Assembly: GCA_910592205.1 (NCBI GenBank)
Contig: CAJVPJ010000082.1
Span: 1 to 48,086, forward strand
DNA: 48,086 nucleotides
Direction: 5' to 3'
Source: Paraglomus occultum
Lineage: Eukaryota; Glomeromycota; Glomeromycetes; Paraglomerales; Paraglomeraceae
This document shows, piece by piece, positions 39,601-48,044 of this stretch. Every line of letters begins with the position of its first letter. Position 1 is the first letter of the stretch. The notes under the pieces were generated by a model. It was not told the origin of the DNA, made no database searches, and saw only the letters and a list, made by a program, of their open reading frames with translations. A program made the position numbers and the translations under genes.

Positions 39601-40140
39601 AGCATTTGCATCGTCGTTTGCCCGTGTAACCATCGAGGATGTCAGCTGAGGTGTTAGTTGGAAAAGTCAGCCGCTACGAAGTGACGATGAGTTTGCATCG
39701 TCATTTGCCGAGGATGTCAACTGAGGTGTTAGCTGGCCGTACGGCAGAAGTAAACAGTTATGAAGTGACGATGTGTTTGCATTTGCGTCGTTATTCGAGT
39801 GACGACAAGATCGTGTTTGCATCGTCATTTGCCTTTGTACCCATTGAGGATGTCAGCTGAGGGTGTTAGTTGGAAAAGTCAGCCGCTACGAAGGCGACAA
39901 TGAGTTTGCATTTGCATCGAGGACGACATGATCGTGTTTGCATTGTCATTTGCTGAGTGGTCAGATGAGGTGTTAGCTGAAGAAGTCGACAGATACTGAG
40001 GGATGATGAGTTTGTGATTGCGTCGTCATTGCAGGGGTTGGTTGTGGAGTTAGCTTATGGAGTTAGCCAGCAGAGACGAGCCAAAAAAAAAATAAAAAAA
40101 TCGTTTATTTGTCAACTGACGACGAGTTTGTGGTTGCATC
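39601..40140 (+). repeat. Degenerate minisatellite, unit about 85 bp
   Basis: The phrase GTTTGCATCGTCATTTGCC followed by GAGGATGTCAGCTGAGGTGTTAG and AGTCAGCCGCTACGAAGTGACGATGA recurs about four times with indels (starts near 39605, 39691, 39817, 39937), with shorter partial copies between. Each junction forms a hairpin because TGACGATG and CATCGTCA flank AGTTTG. One unit (39736-39745) carries GCCGTACGGC in place of the usual sequence. Confidence 0.85.
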
Positions 40141-40173
40141 GTTATTGCAGGAAATTTTTCTGTAATTATGCAT

Positions 40174-40475
40174 TCAAATGAATTTATGGAAAACCAAATA
40201 GTTTATGTATCTTGTTATAATTTTAGACCGATCAAGAATGTATTGCCATTCTCTTTTCCCATCCATTATTCGCACTTGAATCCGACTAATGCCGATTTCC
40301 GATAATTTTTTTCCGAGAATAGTTTTATGTAACGGTTTTTTATTATTAATTTTACACCAAGTGAGATACTCGTGATATAACTTTGCGCAATTTGATCTGG
40401 AAACATTCTCAGACCATAGTGAAATATACCCAATTATAATTCGAATATGATTGGGGTAAATCAGAGATAATCTTT
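40174..40475 (-). pseudogene. D5-primase C-terminal-like domain, fragment or 3' exon
   Basis: An open minus-strand frame of about 100 codons without an ATG, ending TGA at 40176-40174. It reads IRIIIGYISLWSEN, AKLYHEYLTWCKINNKKP, LGKKLSEIGI and KREWQYILDRSKI. This aligns along its whole length with residues about 12-95 of the protein at 47022-48044, including identical KREWQYILDRSKI. The L-Y-x-x-Y-x-x-W-C-x-x-N-x-x-x-P pattern is that of the winged-helix domain at the C-terminus of D5/P4-type primase-helicases. An AATAG acceptor just upstream would fit a last exon, but no partner exon was found, so it is either a truncated copy or an incomplete gene model. Confidence 0.7.
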
Positions 40476-40932
40476 GGTCGATATATCTATTTCTTCATCA
40501 GCTGTATCGTATTCTTCATCGGAGCTTGATACGAAAGCATCCTCGTAGTGCGAGGCTCACACTGTTCTTGACGTCTCATCTTAATCATATTTTTGTGCCT
40601 TCAATTAACGTCAATATGCGGACATGTTTGTCACTTGTTTTCTCTAGTTGAATTTTTAACTGGTACAAGAACCAGTGACACTTTTTCTGTGCGTTTTTGG
40701 GTGTTTCAAGCCGTTTTGTCCCTTCTTTGAACACTTTTATATACTTGTCTCTAGTTTCTCTAGTTAAAAAAGTTAATTCTAGAAAAAAAAGATAAACTTT
40801 TCTTTGATAAATAACGCCGAGAAAATAATGTAATAAAAAATAAGAAAAAAAACATGAATAGTTACGAAAAAGCTGGTGATACTGGTGATCCGGTGACAGT
40901 TGCCTAGAAAACGCTTCTAAGCTTCTAACTCG

Positions 40933-41110
40933 GCCGTACGGCGGAAAAATCTACTTGAAACTGTCACCGGATAATTTTTTGTCACTGGTTCCTGGCCGTA
41001 CGGCAAAAAAATGAAAAATTTTCTAACTCGCAGCTCTCGAAGAGAGTGCACTCCGTGCAATGGTACCATAGAGCGAGGACGCTTTGCGTCTAAAACCAGG
41101 GCGACTCTTC
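40933..41110. repeat. Cluster of short perfect palindromes
   Basis: GCCGTACGGC occurs at 40933-40942 and 40995-41004. Within the next 110 bp follow CTCTCGAAGAGAG, GCACTCCGTGC, GGTACC, GACGCTTTGCGTC and GACTCTTCGAGTC, each able to form a small hairpin. The 16-mer GCGACTCTTCGAGTCA recurs at about 47593-47608 inside the D5-like gene. The patch is GC-richer than its surroundings. Confidence 0.8.
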
Positions 41111-41237
41111 GAGTCAAACAACAAATCGATATGGAACTCAAATTATTAAAGAGAAACGAAAAAACGTATCTAACGAAATCTATAATAAGATTGATGATCT
41201 TACCTAAAAAATTTCTGTTTTATAAAGAGTTCCTAAT

Positions 41238-41754
41238 TAACATTCGAGTAATCTTTCAAGTAATCTCTCAAGTAATAATTCAAGTAGTTTGCGAGGTAAG
41301 ATTGTTTCAACATATAAATATCTGTTACTTTAAGAGACTCATAGTAGGCTCGAAGAGGCATTACTTTGCAATAAATTAATATTTTTGTATCGTATTAGGT
41401 TCAAGACGCACTTCGTTTTCAGATCCAGTCTTTCAGAAATTTAAAAACCTTTTCGACGAGACCATGCGAGAAAACGATTATTCTAAAGCCGATATGTTTG
41501 CTGAAGTTGTAAGCGATCTTCGAAAAGAGAAAAAGATCAAGGTTATTTCGACCAAAGCGGTGGAAAATTATTATAATCAAACAACGAAACCCGACACCAG
41601 GACTATAGGAGCGATCAAAGCTTGGATCGAGCTTAAGACTAGAGAAAAAAATAAATCTGCGTGCAGCCGTACGACCAGTAGTAATAATATCAATGAAGAA
41701 GTTAGCGATGACAATAGTGGTGATGGGGAAATAAACTATAACAATAATAAATAG
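41238..41754 (+). CDS. Small HTH-like, acidic-tailed protein (possibly incomplete)
   Basis: A frame at 41400-41754, entered by a TTAG acceptor at 41396-41399, reads RRTSFSDPVFQKFKNLFDET, then MRENDYSKADMFAEVV, KVISTKAVENYYNQTTKP and a Lys/Asp/Asn-rich tail. An upstream exon ending near 41298 would contribute a Ser/Asn-rich leader (SSNLSSNLSSNNSSSLRG), but its own start is not seen. The alternative is the ATG at 41464, giving 96 residues. The helix pattern with S-x-x-A-V-x-x-Y-Y-N-x-x-x-x-P-x-x-x-T resembles a helix-turn-helix, so a DNA-binding regulator of the island is a reasonable guess. No family is named. Stop is at 41752-41754. Confidence 0.5.
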
Positions 41755-42417
41755 TTTTCGACCTGGGAGAGCCAAAGTATAGGGGCGTACATTGGATGGT
41801 CTAGGGGCCGTACGTTCTCTCCCTTGCAACTCTACCGTAAGAAAACAATATTATTTATTCTTATCCGTGTACCTTTATTTTAGCCGTGCCGCCGTTTCAA
41901 ATCATTAAATAAAATGAACCATCCGAATTATTATTTTTTGTTATTCTGAGTTAATGGAAAATGTCATCATCCTGAAAATCAATTACGTAGTATACAGACG
42001 TTCGATACATTTATCACATACTATACCACAGAATAAAATCGAAGGTCATGGAAGCTTTTATGCCATGTGTTGGGTACCCCTGATTGTTACTATGACCAAA
42101 TTTCTGCTGTCCCCGAAATAAGCGTAACACAGATGTATACCACAGAAGGTCGTAGAACTTTTTATGCATGATGTAATCGTGTAACCTGCTGATTGGAAAA
42201 ATTTTTCGTTGCATCGCTCCCAGTTTCACATTCCCTAGAATCTATTGCAGGACAATGGGACAATGGCTACTATTCCCGTACCTAAATGAGACCAGAAATG
42301 AGCGGAGAAACGTTTTAAAAGGACAGTATATTTACGGTGTGGTTATTCGTCGCTTTCATAGTGATTCTATTACTTGCGTTATCTCGACTTGCATTGTTAC
42401 CAAGTTTTTTTACTACC

Positions 42418-44377
42418 ATGTCATCCGATTACTTATGTGTAAAAATTGCCGAATATCTGTCCGGTTTAAAAACTGAGCATATCATGGCGGCCACGCTTAT
42501 TTACCAAGGGTTGGAAGAGAACCCGTGGATTAGCAAGAATGAACTGAGGGGTATTGTAGATAGAGCGGTTAATTTAGTACAAAGATCAACTACTATGGAT
42601 TTTGAACGTAGTGGAAGGCTTATTCAAATTATACCACAGGTTAGTTATGAAATTCTCGTGAGAAAAATAGATCGATACACAGAATGATGAGTGATGCGGG
42701 CGGGGTGTATTTCTAAGGAAACGAGTATGACAGTATAGACTTTCCTATTAGCCCGCCAACAGGAATTTTCCTCGACGGCGTGGAGGATTTTTATATTGTG
42801 AACCATACCCATTTCTATGTTGATGATATAGCACCTCACAAAGTTCCATTCGCGTAGCCAGGCCGTACCGGATGTAGCTTTGTATTGTTCTGACTGCCAC
42901 GTGGTTAATGGTATACGGAGCGCGCTTTATTCAAAAATGGCTTCTAACTTATTTATATAACTGCATCTAGTTCGATATCGCATTCGATTCCATTCATAAC
43001 TTGTTGGATGTTGGAATAATAAAAACGGTATGTTTCGGGATAGGTAAAAGAAAAGAATAATTACCTAATGGCGTTTATTTTTATTAGAACAAGGAAAAGC
43101 CTCTTACTTCAGAGCAGATCAATTATAATATAAATAAATTGAGAGGAAAACTCGCAGTAAGTTACATATAAGATTACGATTTCCATAATATATTATCACT
43201 ACTGACAAGAGATTCATATTTTATTTCCAAGAACGGTACCTCAAAACTCTACCAAGAGTTAATTGTCATTTTGAATGATGCTTCTATTTCGGAACTGACC
43301 TGGCGAGACCCCCTAGCTAGTCAAGTTATTAGCGCCGAATCGGAGTTGATTAAACGATTATCAAATAAGCAGAGAAAACAATTTATGGTATGTATAAACT
43401 CATGTTTTTTGGTGCGATAGTAATCGATCTATACGTTACCGCAAAACTAAATCCCATCTCGTTTAAGAAACCAGCCAAAGAAATGATGCCAGAAATGCCT
43501 CCTATGATACAAGAAGAATGTAATGAATTCGTGTCGAATTTTCCAACAAGGGGTGTATCGAGATTGCCACATGGATTATCACATACTGGGGACTGGAAAG
43601 AAAGTGAAGAAAAACTTAACGAAGTTGCAATAAATATTTTGGGGGCATTAAAAGATATTTGGTGTAATCCGGCCTTCCATCCCGAGTTTGTTGAGACGTT
43701 GAATGAGGGTACCTATGTAAATAATGTAGTCGTTCCGTTAATTCACGCTGCCTTATTTAATAATCCTTTTGGGGAATCGGCATTTATCACCACGTGAGTA
43801 ATTATTATTATGACGTTCGATTATAGAAACCTCTTTATATTAATGCCGATTTGTCTATATTTTTAGTTTTGAACGCCAAAGTAACGCAAGCGCAGATAGG
43901 AGAGGAGATGGGAAAATGGGGAGGCGACCCGACATTATGTTTGTAAGTAAAGAGGGTGGTAAATTTTATGAATTAATGTATGCGGAATGTTCTCGTATTG
44001 TTTATACTAAGCAAAAGGGAGATGATGATGATGTGAAGTTATGGCGCGAAGCTAATGACGGGATGTTCTGGGCACATAAAAGTCGCAGATTGGAAAAGGG
44101 ACAATTTGGTATTATAGGAATACAGGTATTAGGACGTATGTTACGTTTGAATGTACTTATTAGAGATGATGTTGAGGTGCATCGATATTATAAATTGCGA
44201 GAATCAGAGATCCCCATTCATTATTCTAACGATCCTTCTATTTTAGCCGAGCTTATAACTACTTTACTAATTTTTCGAAACATACTATTAGTTAACATGT
44301 CAATATTACGCAGTTCTCGCTTACGAAGATCAAGTAGAAATTTGGGTAGTTCAACTGTGTCGTCTGATATAGAATAG
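42418..44377 (+). CDS. PD-(D/E)XK-nuclease-like protein of unknown role (seven exons)
   Basis: Exons 42418-42643, 42718-42842, 42971-43027, 43088-43156, 43232-43387, 43468-43793 and 43867-44377 join in frame to about 489 residues. The first half is helical and hydrophobic-patterned (CVKIAEYLSGLKTEHIMAAT, GRLIQIIPQ, GIFLDGVEDFYIV). The second half has, in order, NEGTY (Glu about 291), ERQSNASADR, GRRPDIMFV (Asp about 342), ELMYAECSR (Glu about 360) and GQFGIIGIQV, a layout that fits E...PD...E-x-C/K of PD-(D/E)XK folds. The lysine position is Cys/Arg, so catalysis is uncertain. The intact frame across six introns argues for a functional gene. The first intron's donor (gttatg) was chosen to keep frame. 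Neighbours suggest it is cargo or machinery of the mobile island. Confidence 0.75.
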
Positions 44378-44845
44378 ATAAAAGAGATCAATTTTTTAAA
44401 CTATCGTTGCTATACTGATCAAGCTCCGCTAAATCATATGCTTGTAGTACACCCGAAATAGATTTAACCCCGAAATAGATTGTGCAGCGATTACCCAGAT
44501 ATAAAATAACGCATTATTAATCGCCTCATCTTGATTGGTTGATTGTCTACGATCTATTCTACTTATCGATTATCAACGATTACTCACGCTTCCTGCGATA
44601 TGAGATCACAGCCTATCAGGGGTTTTTTATTAGCATGTCCCACAAACTTTTATGCTGATCTCCGATTCGCGGATTTAAAACATATCGATATGATATCGCT
44701 CCACTGAGGTTCACTATAACATGATGTAATTTCAGAAGTTACGATGTGGTTATAATTATTTTCAGAATGAATTTGCTATATTCACTTAATTTATATATTT
44801 ATGCGTTATTTTCCGTACTAATTATATTACCATATTATAACAATC
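44378..44845. other. Spacer with a short tandem repeat
   Basis: No gene. CCGAAATAGATT occurs twice about 17 bp apart at 44453-44482. The rest is AT-rich and should include the promoter of the next ORF. Confidence 0.5.
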
Positions 44846-45520
44846 ATGACGAGTAATACTAATAATAAAACTGATCCAAGTGAAAAATTCCCTCAATTAC
44901 ACGAGTTATTTTTATATAAGAAAAAAGATATAACAGCTATTCAGAAAAAACTTGGTATTAACAGTAATATAAATCAAATGGCAGTGTCGGAAAGCAAGAA
45001 AGCGAAAAAACTTGCTGATTCATATGAATTGTTGTTAGAATTGGTGGGAGATTTAATTCCTATACAGAAAAAACTTGGTATAGATATCAATCCCGTTTTA
45101 GAAGCGGAACTTAGAAGAGATAAGACCTCTTCAGATAAACCAATTAGATTATTTGATTTACTTTTATGCTTAGAAGATGATATAGCGTCAATTCAGGAAA
45201 AAATCGGCATTGTTGGCTATACTAATCAAGAAATGGCAGAGGAAGCCGATAAAAATGCGAGAGTGTACCTCCAAAGGTTTGAGAAATTCCACGGCCCCTT
45301 AGAAGATGATATAGGTATACTAATAAAGAAATTCGCTGATATGGGGGTAAAGAAATTTTGGTTTACTAGTGAGGGGTTACCGTTGTTTCCGAATGTCACT
45401 CTTCAACAATTGCACGAAATTTTTGTCAAAAATTCGGCCAGCGACAATCGGTGCCCATGTTTAGAATCAAAAGTAAAGCAAGAAAAATTATCACAGATAT
45501 ACCCGTCGTGTAGCACCTGA
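44846..45520 (+). CDS. IQKKLGI-repeat protein, function unknown
   Basis: Single-exon frame of 224 residues from ATG to TGA. It contains four roughly 50-residue repeats, each with acidic-Asp-I-x-x-I-Q-K-K-L-G-I: KKDITAIQKKLGI, VGDLIPIQKKLGI, EDDIASIQEKIGI and a diverged EDDIGILIKKFADMGV, separated by helical linkers (for example SYELLLELVGD, LFDLLLCLEDD). The C-terminus has FPNVTLQQLHEIF and a Cys pair (CPC). Predicted all-helical, heptad-like and highly charged, so a structural or binding protein is more likely than an enzyme. No homologous family is recognised. It lies between the nuclease-like gene and the recombinase, in the island. Confidence 0.7.
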   Translation: MTSNTNNKTDPSEKFPQLHELFLYKKKDITAIQKKLGINSNINQMAVSESKKAKKLADSYELLLELVGDLIPIQKKLGIDINPVLEAELRRDKTSSDKPIRLFDLLLCLEDDIASIQEKIGIVGYTNQEMAEEADKNARVYLQRFEKFHGPLEDDIGILIKKFADMGVKKFWFTSEGLPLFPNVTLQQLHEIFVKNSASDNRCPCLESKVKQEKLSQIYPSCST

Positions 45521-45717
45521 TCTTAATCTTCTAAGCAAGGCTAAGAGAGCGGTACCGCAAAAAAAGAAAATTTTAACTTATACCGTATCTGAGTCCTCAT
45601 CCTCGTTCCTCATCTGGGTCCGACTCTGAATCGTCTAACTACGAAGCGACTACCTCCGGCAATGGTGATAAAAATTAACTGTGAATGTGGGGTCGTACGA
45701 TAAGCAAAGAAGCGTAG

Positions 45718-46812
45718 TTAGTCTTTATCATAGATTCGAAATAGTCTTGCTTGCTCAGGGGATTGATTTTTTCTCCGATAATTCACCACAACATAATTTT
45801 GTACTGGTGAGGTGTGATTGTCAGGATTGTGGCGTAAAGCTTCTCCAGCGATTGTCATAGCATGAGCTAAATTCTTTGCCCCATGTACCACCACAGCGTA
45901 TACAGCCCCTATTTTACGTAAATGGCGAGGAATTAAATTATAACCTTTTAAGAATCTATTAAACCATTTGGCCCCTGGCTTACCTGGCTTACCCATTTGG
46001 CCAGAAGATATAGCGTTCTGTATCCAGGTTAGCAATTCTTTGGCTCGTTCTTGATTCTTTTCCATAGATCTAAATTTCCGAGGAATATCTGGTTGTCCCC
46101 TGTTCTTCGCAAAGCCTGTCACACCGGCATCTGTAATACGCAAAGTAGTAACTTCAGCGGGACGCATACAGAGCATTATCATAACATCAGCAAGGGCTTG
46201 TGAGTCAGGCAGTGTCTTAATGTTATATTTATCCAACCTTTCTTTAACCGATTCTAATGTAAAATGATCTGGGTAGTCGATTTTCTCAAAATCCTCAGCA
46301 ATTTTTCGTCGACTTGTTTGAATTTTGTTAGACTTATCTGTAATTTCAAAGATTTTTGTCGCTTCAACTATATTATATGGAGCATTAAGATTTCGTAATT
46401 CTTTCCGAAGCCGGGAAAGTCTAGAAGACCCAGCAACTTCATTCAAAGCCGACTTAGCTAACTTTATTGCTTCAGCCTTTACATCCTTTTCACCAAGTTT
46501 ATCTCGTAAAATCCGTTGTGCTATCTCTTTGATGGTTTCTTCTGATTTTACTAAGGCCTTGTTTAAAGTTACGATATTTATATTTTTTCGCTGGCCTTTT
46601 CTCTGAGTAGGAATTAATATGCTTACCTGTTCCTCACTGAATTTGAATCCTTCCCGAAGGCGTCTGCGTGCCTGATTCCGCTTTCTATCATCCGTAAGAT
46701 TCTCGAGAAACTCAGAAGTATATTTACTAAGATCAGATGCACTCATTCCTGGGTTAAGATTGTATTTTCCAACGATTCTTGTTGCAATAGCTGACATTTC
46801 GATTATATTCAC
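45718..46812 (-). CDS. Tyrosine recombinase (Crypton/phage-integrase-like)
   Basis: Intronless 364-residue frame. The N-terminal 150 residues are helical and basic (RKRNQARRRLREG), suitable for DNA binding. The catalytic half shows the tyrosine-recombinase series: Arg217 in MIMLCMRPAEVTTLRITD (box I), Arg299 in IPRHLRKIGAVYA (box II), His328 in GEALRHNPDNHTSP and the candidate nucleophile Tyr340 in PVQNYVVVN. His297 sits one residue off the usual H-x-x-R spacing, so box II is slightly atypical. Function: cut-and-join of a mobile element by a covalent Tyr-DNA intermediate. It is intact, with an AGGTTATG repeat immediately upstream of its start. Tyrosine-recombinase elements in fungi include Cryptons, but this protein lacks the usual GCR1-type domain, so class is left open. 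Confidence 0.85.
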   Translation of the reverse strand: MNIIEMSAIATRIVGKYNLNPGMSASDLSKYTSEFLENLTDDRKRNQARRRLREGFKFSEEQVSILIPTQRKGQRKNINIVTLNKALVKSEETIKEIAQRILRDKLGEKDVKAEAIKLAKSALNEVAGSSRLSRLRKELRNLNAPYNIVEATKIFEITDKSNKIQTSRRKIAEDFEKIDYPDHFTLESVKERLDKYNIKTLPDSQALADVMIMLCMRPAEVTTLRITDAGVTGFAKNRGQPDIPRKFRSMEKNQERAKELLTWIQNAISSGQMGKPGKPGAKWFNRFLKGYNLIPRHLRKIGAVYAVVVHGAKNLAHAMTIAGEALRHNPDNHTSPVQNYVVVNYRRKNQSPEQARLFRIYDKD

Positions 46813-46816
46813 TTTG

Positions 46817-46852
46817 TTAGGTTATGTCCTCTTTGCTAAGTTATATACTATG
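46817..46852 (+). repeat. AGGTTATG repeat beside the recombinase start
   Basis: TTAGGTTATGTCCTCT followed by CTAAGTTATATACTATG. It matches the left cluster at 39525-39590 in orientation and order (GGTTATG, then CTCT, then TTATA and CTATG). It overlaps the presumed 5' UTR or promoter of the recombinase, as att sites often do. Confidence 0.55.
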
Positions 46853-47021
46853 CAAAATATTCTTTCAATTCGAAAATAATTATTCATTGGTCGTATTATT
46901 ATTTTTTATTCGATTTTATGGGTGACTAGTATAAAGGACAAAAAAATCCCCCCCTTTATCAAATTTTCATCAATATGTCTACCCCTGTATAATCTGATCG
47001 TGCCCACGTGGAAAATGTACT

Positions 47022-48044
47022 TTACCATAAATAACCATTCTCTTGGAGTATCGTTATTTTTTCTATCCATTCCTCATCATCATAACTCCTTGCTCGGGGC
47101 TTGCCATCGTCTTCATACAGTCGGAGCATAATTTCCTCACTTATTAATCGTTCTCGTCTAGACATGTCCATCAATGTATTTGGGTCGTCATCGGTATCTT
47201 TTGCGAATTGGATCATGTCTGCGTCCGAACACAATCTATCATGGTACGTATATGCTAAATTCCTATCTTTTTCAGTAATAGTAACGAACTTATCTGGATC
47301 TTCACCGTGATCGACTGCCCATTGCCTGAGACGTTTCTCACGCTCCTCACGAGGTATGTATCCCGGAGGTGACGATATCTGTTGGGGTGTATTTGCTTCA
47401 TTGCAAGTTTTACTGGGTTGGGAAACGTCGTCTATGAATGAGATATTTTCTGGAGAAACGCATGTTGCATTATTAATAGGTTCGATTTCTTTTGTAGTCG
47501 AACGGCCAGAATAGGATACTTCGTATTTCGAATCGATCTCTAGAGAGCTACGATTATCGCTAGCTTCAGGCCCTTTAGGGAGTGGTACCACAGCGACTCT
47601 TCGAGTCATAATCTTAACTGACTCTGCAGTACTACCCGACGTTTCTTTTTCTGATTGAAACGTCACAATTTCGGGTATGGTAAATACAGGGATATCTGTG
47701 GATGCGTTAGCGAGTGTCTCAGGTTGAGGTGTGTCAGAAAATTCCTCGATATCACCTATCGATTCACGTAACTTGGCCACGATTTTAGAACGGTCAAGGA
47801 TGTACTGCCATTCTCTTTTTCCACCGCCGGCACGTTTTCGTTCAATGTCAACTTGTGGAATTTTTTTCCCAAAGTTATTACTACTGAATGGCTTTTCACC
47901 ATTAGCTTCGCACCATGTACGATACTCCTGATATAACATAGCACAACCTGGTTTTTCGATTTGATCTTTTGACCATACCGAAATATGATCAATTATGAAT
48001 CGGATGGGGTTTGGGAGATGCTCACGCATTGTCTCTGTTTTCAT
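47022..48044 (-). CDS. D5/P4-primase C-terminal-like DNA-binding protein
   Basis: Intronless frame of 340 residues, ATG at 48044. Residues about 10-95 form a winged-helix-like domain: IRFIIDHISVWSKDQIEK, MLYQEYRTWCEANGEKPFS, FGKKIPQVDI and GKREWQYILDRSKI. The arrangement is that of the domain following the helicase in D5/P4-type primases of viruses and plasmids, here without any helicase or primase part. A Ser/Thr-rich disordered middle follows, then a second conserved region (GYIPREEREKRLRQWAVDHG and EEIMLRLYEDDGK) of unknown fold. It reads away from the window edge toward the recombinase and shares its domain with the fragment at 40174-40475. A role in recognising the element's DNA or replication start is inferred only. 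Confidence 0.75.
   Translation of the reverse strand: MKTETMREHLPNPIRFIIDHISVWSKDQIEKPGCAMLYQEYRTWCEANGEKPFSSNNFGKKIPQVDIERKRAGGGKREWQYILDRSKIVAKLRESIGDIEEFSDTPQPETLANASTDIPVFTIPEIVTFQSEKETSGSTAESVKIMTRRVAVVPLPKGPEASDNRSSLEIDSKYEVSYSGRSTTKEIEPINNATCVSPENISFIDDVSQPSKTCNEANTPQQISSPPGYIPREEREKRLRQWAVDHGEDPDKFVTITEKDRNLAYTYHDRLCSDADMIQFAKDTDDDPNTLMDMSRRERLISEEIMLRLYEDDGKPRARSYDDEEWIEKITILQENGYLW

Noticed and set aside
39639-39860. 73-codon frame across the minisatellite
   Set aside because: Repeats in the peptide only mirror the DNA repeat; units contain frame-changing indels.
40917-41141. 74-codon minus-strand frame with RRVALVLDAKRPRS
   Set aside because: Coincides with the run of palindromes; the reading frame is probably a by-product of those hairpins.
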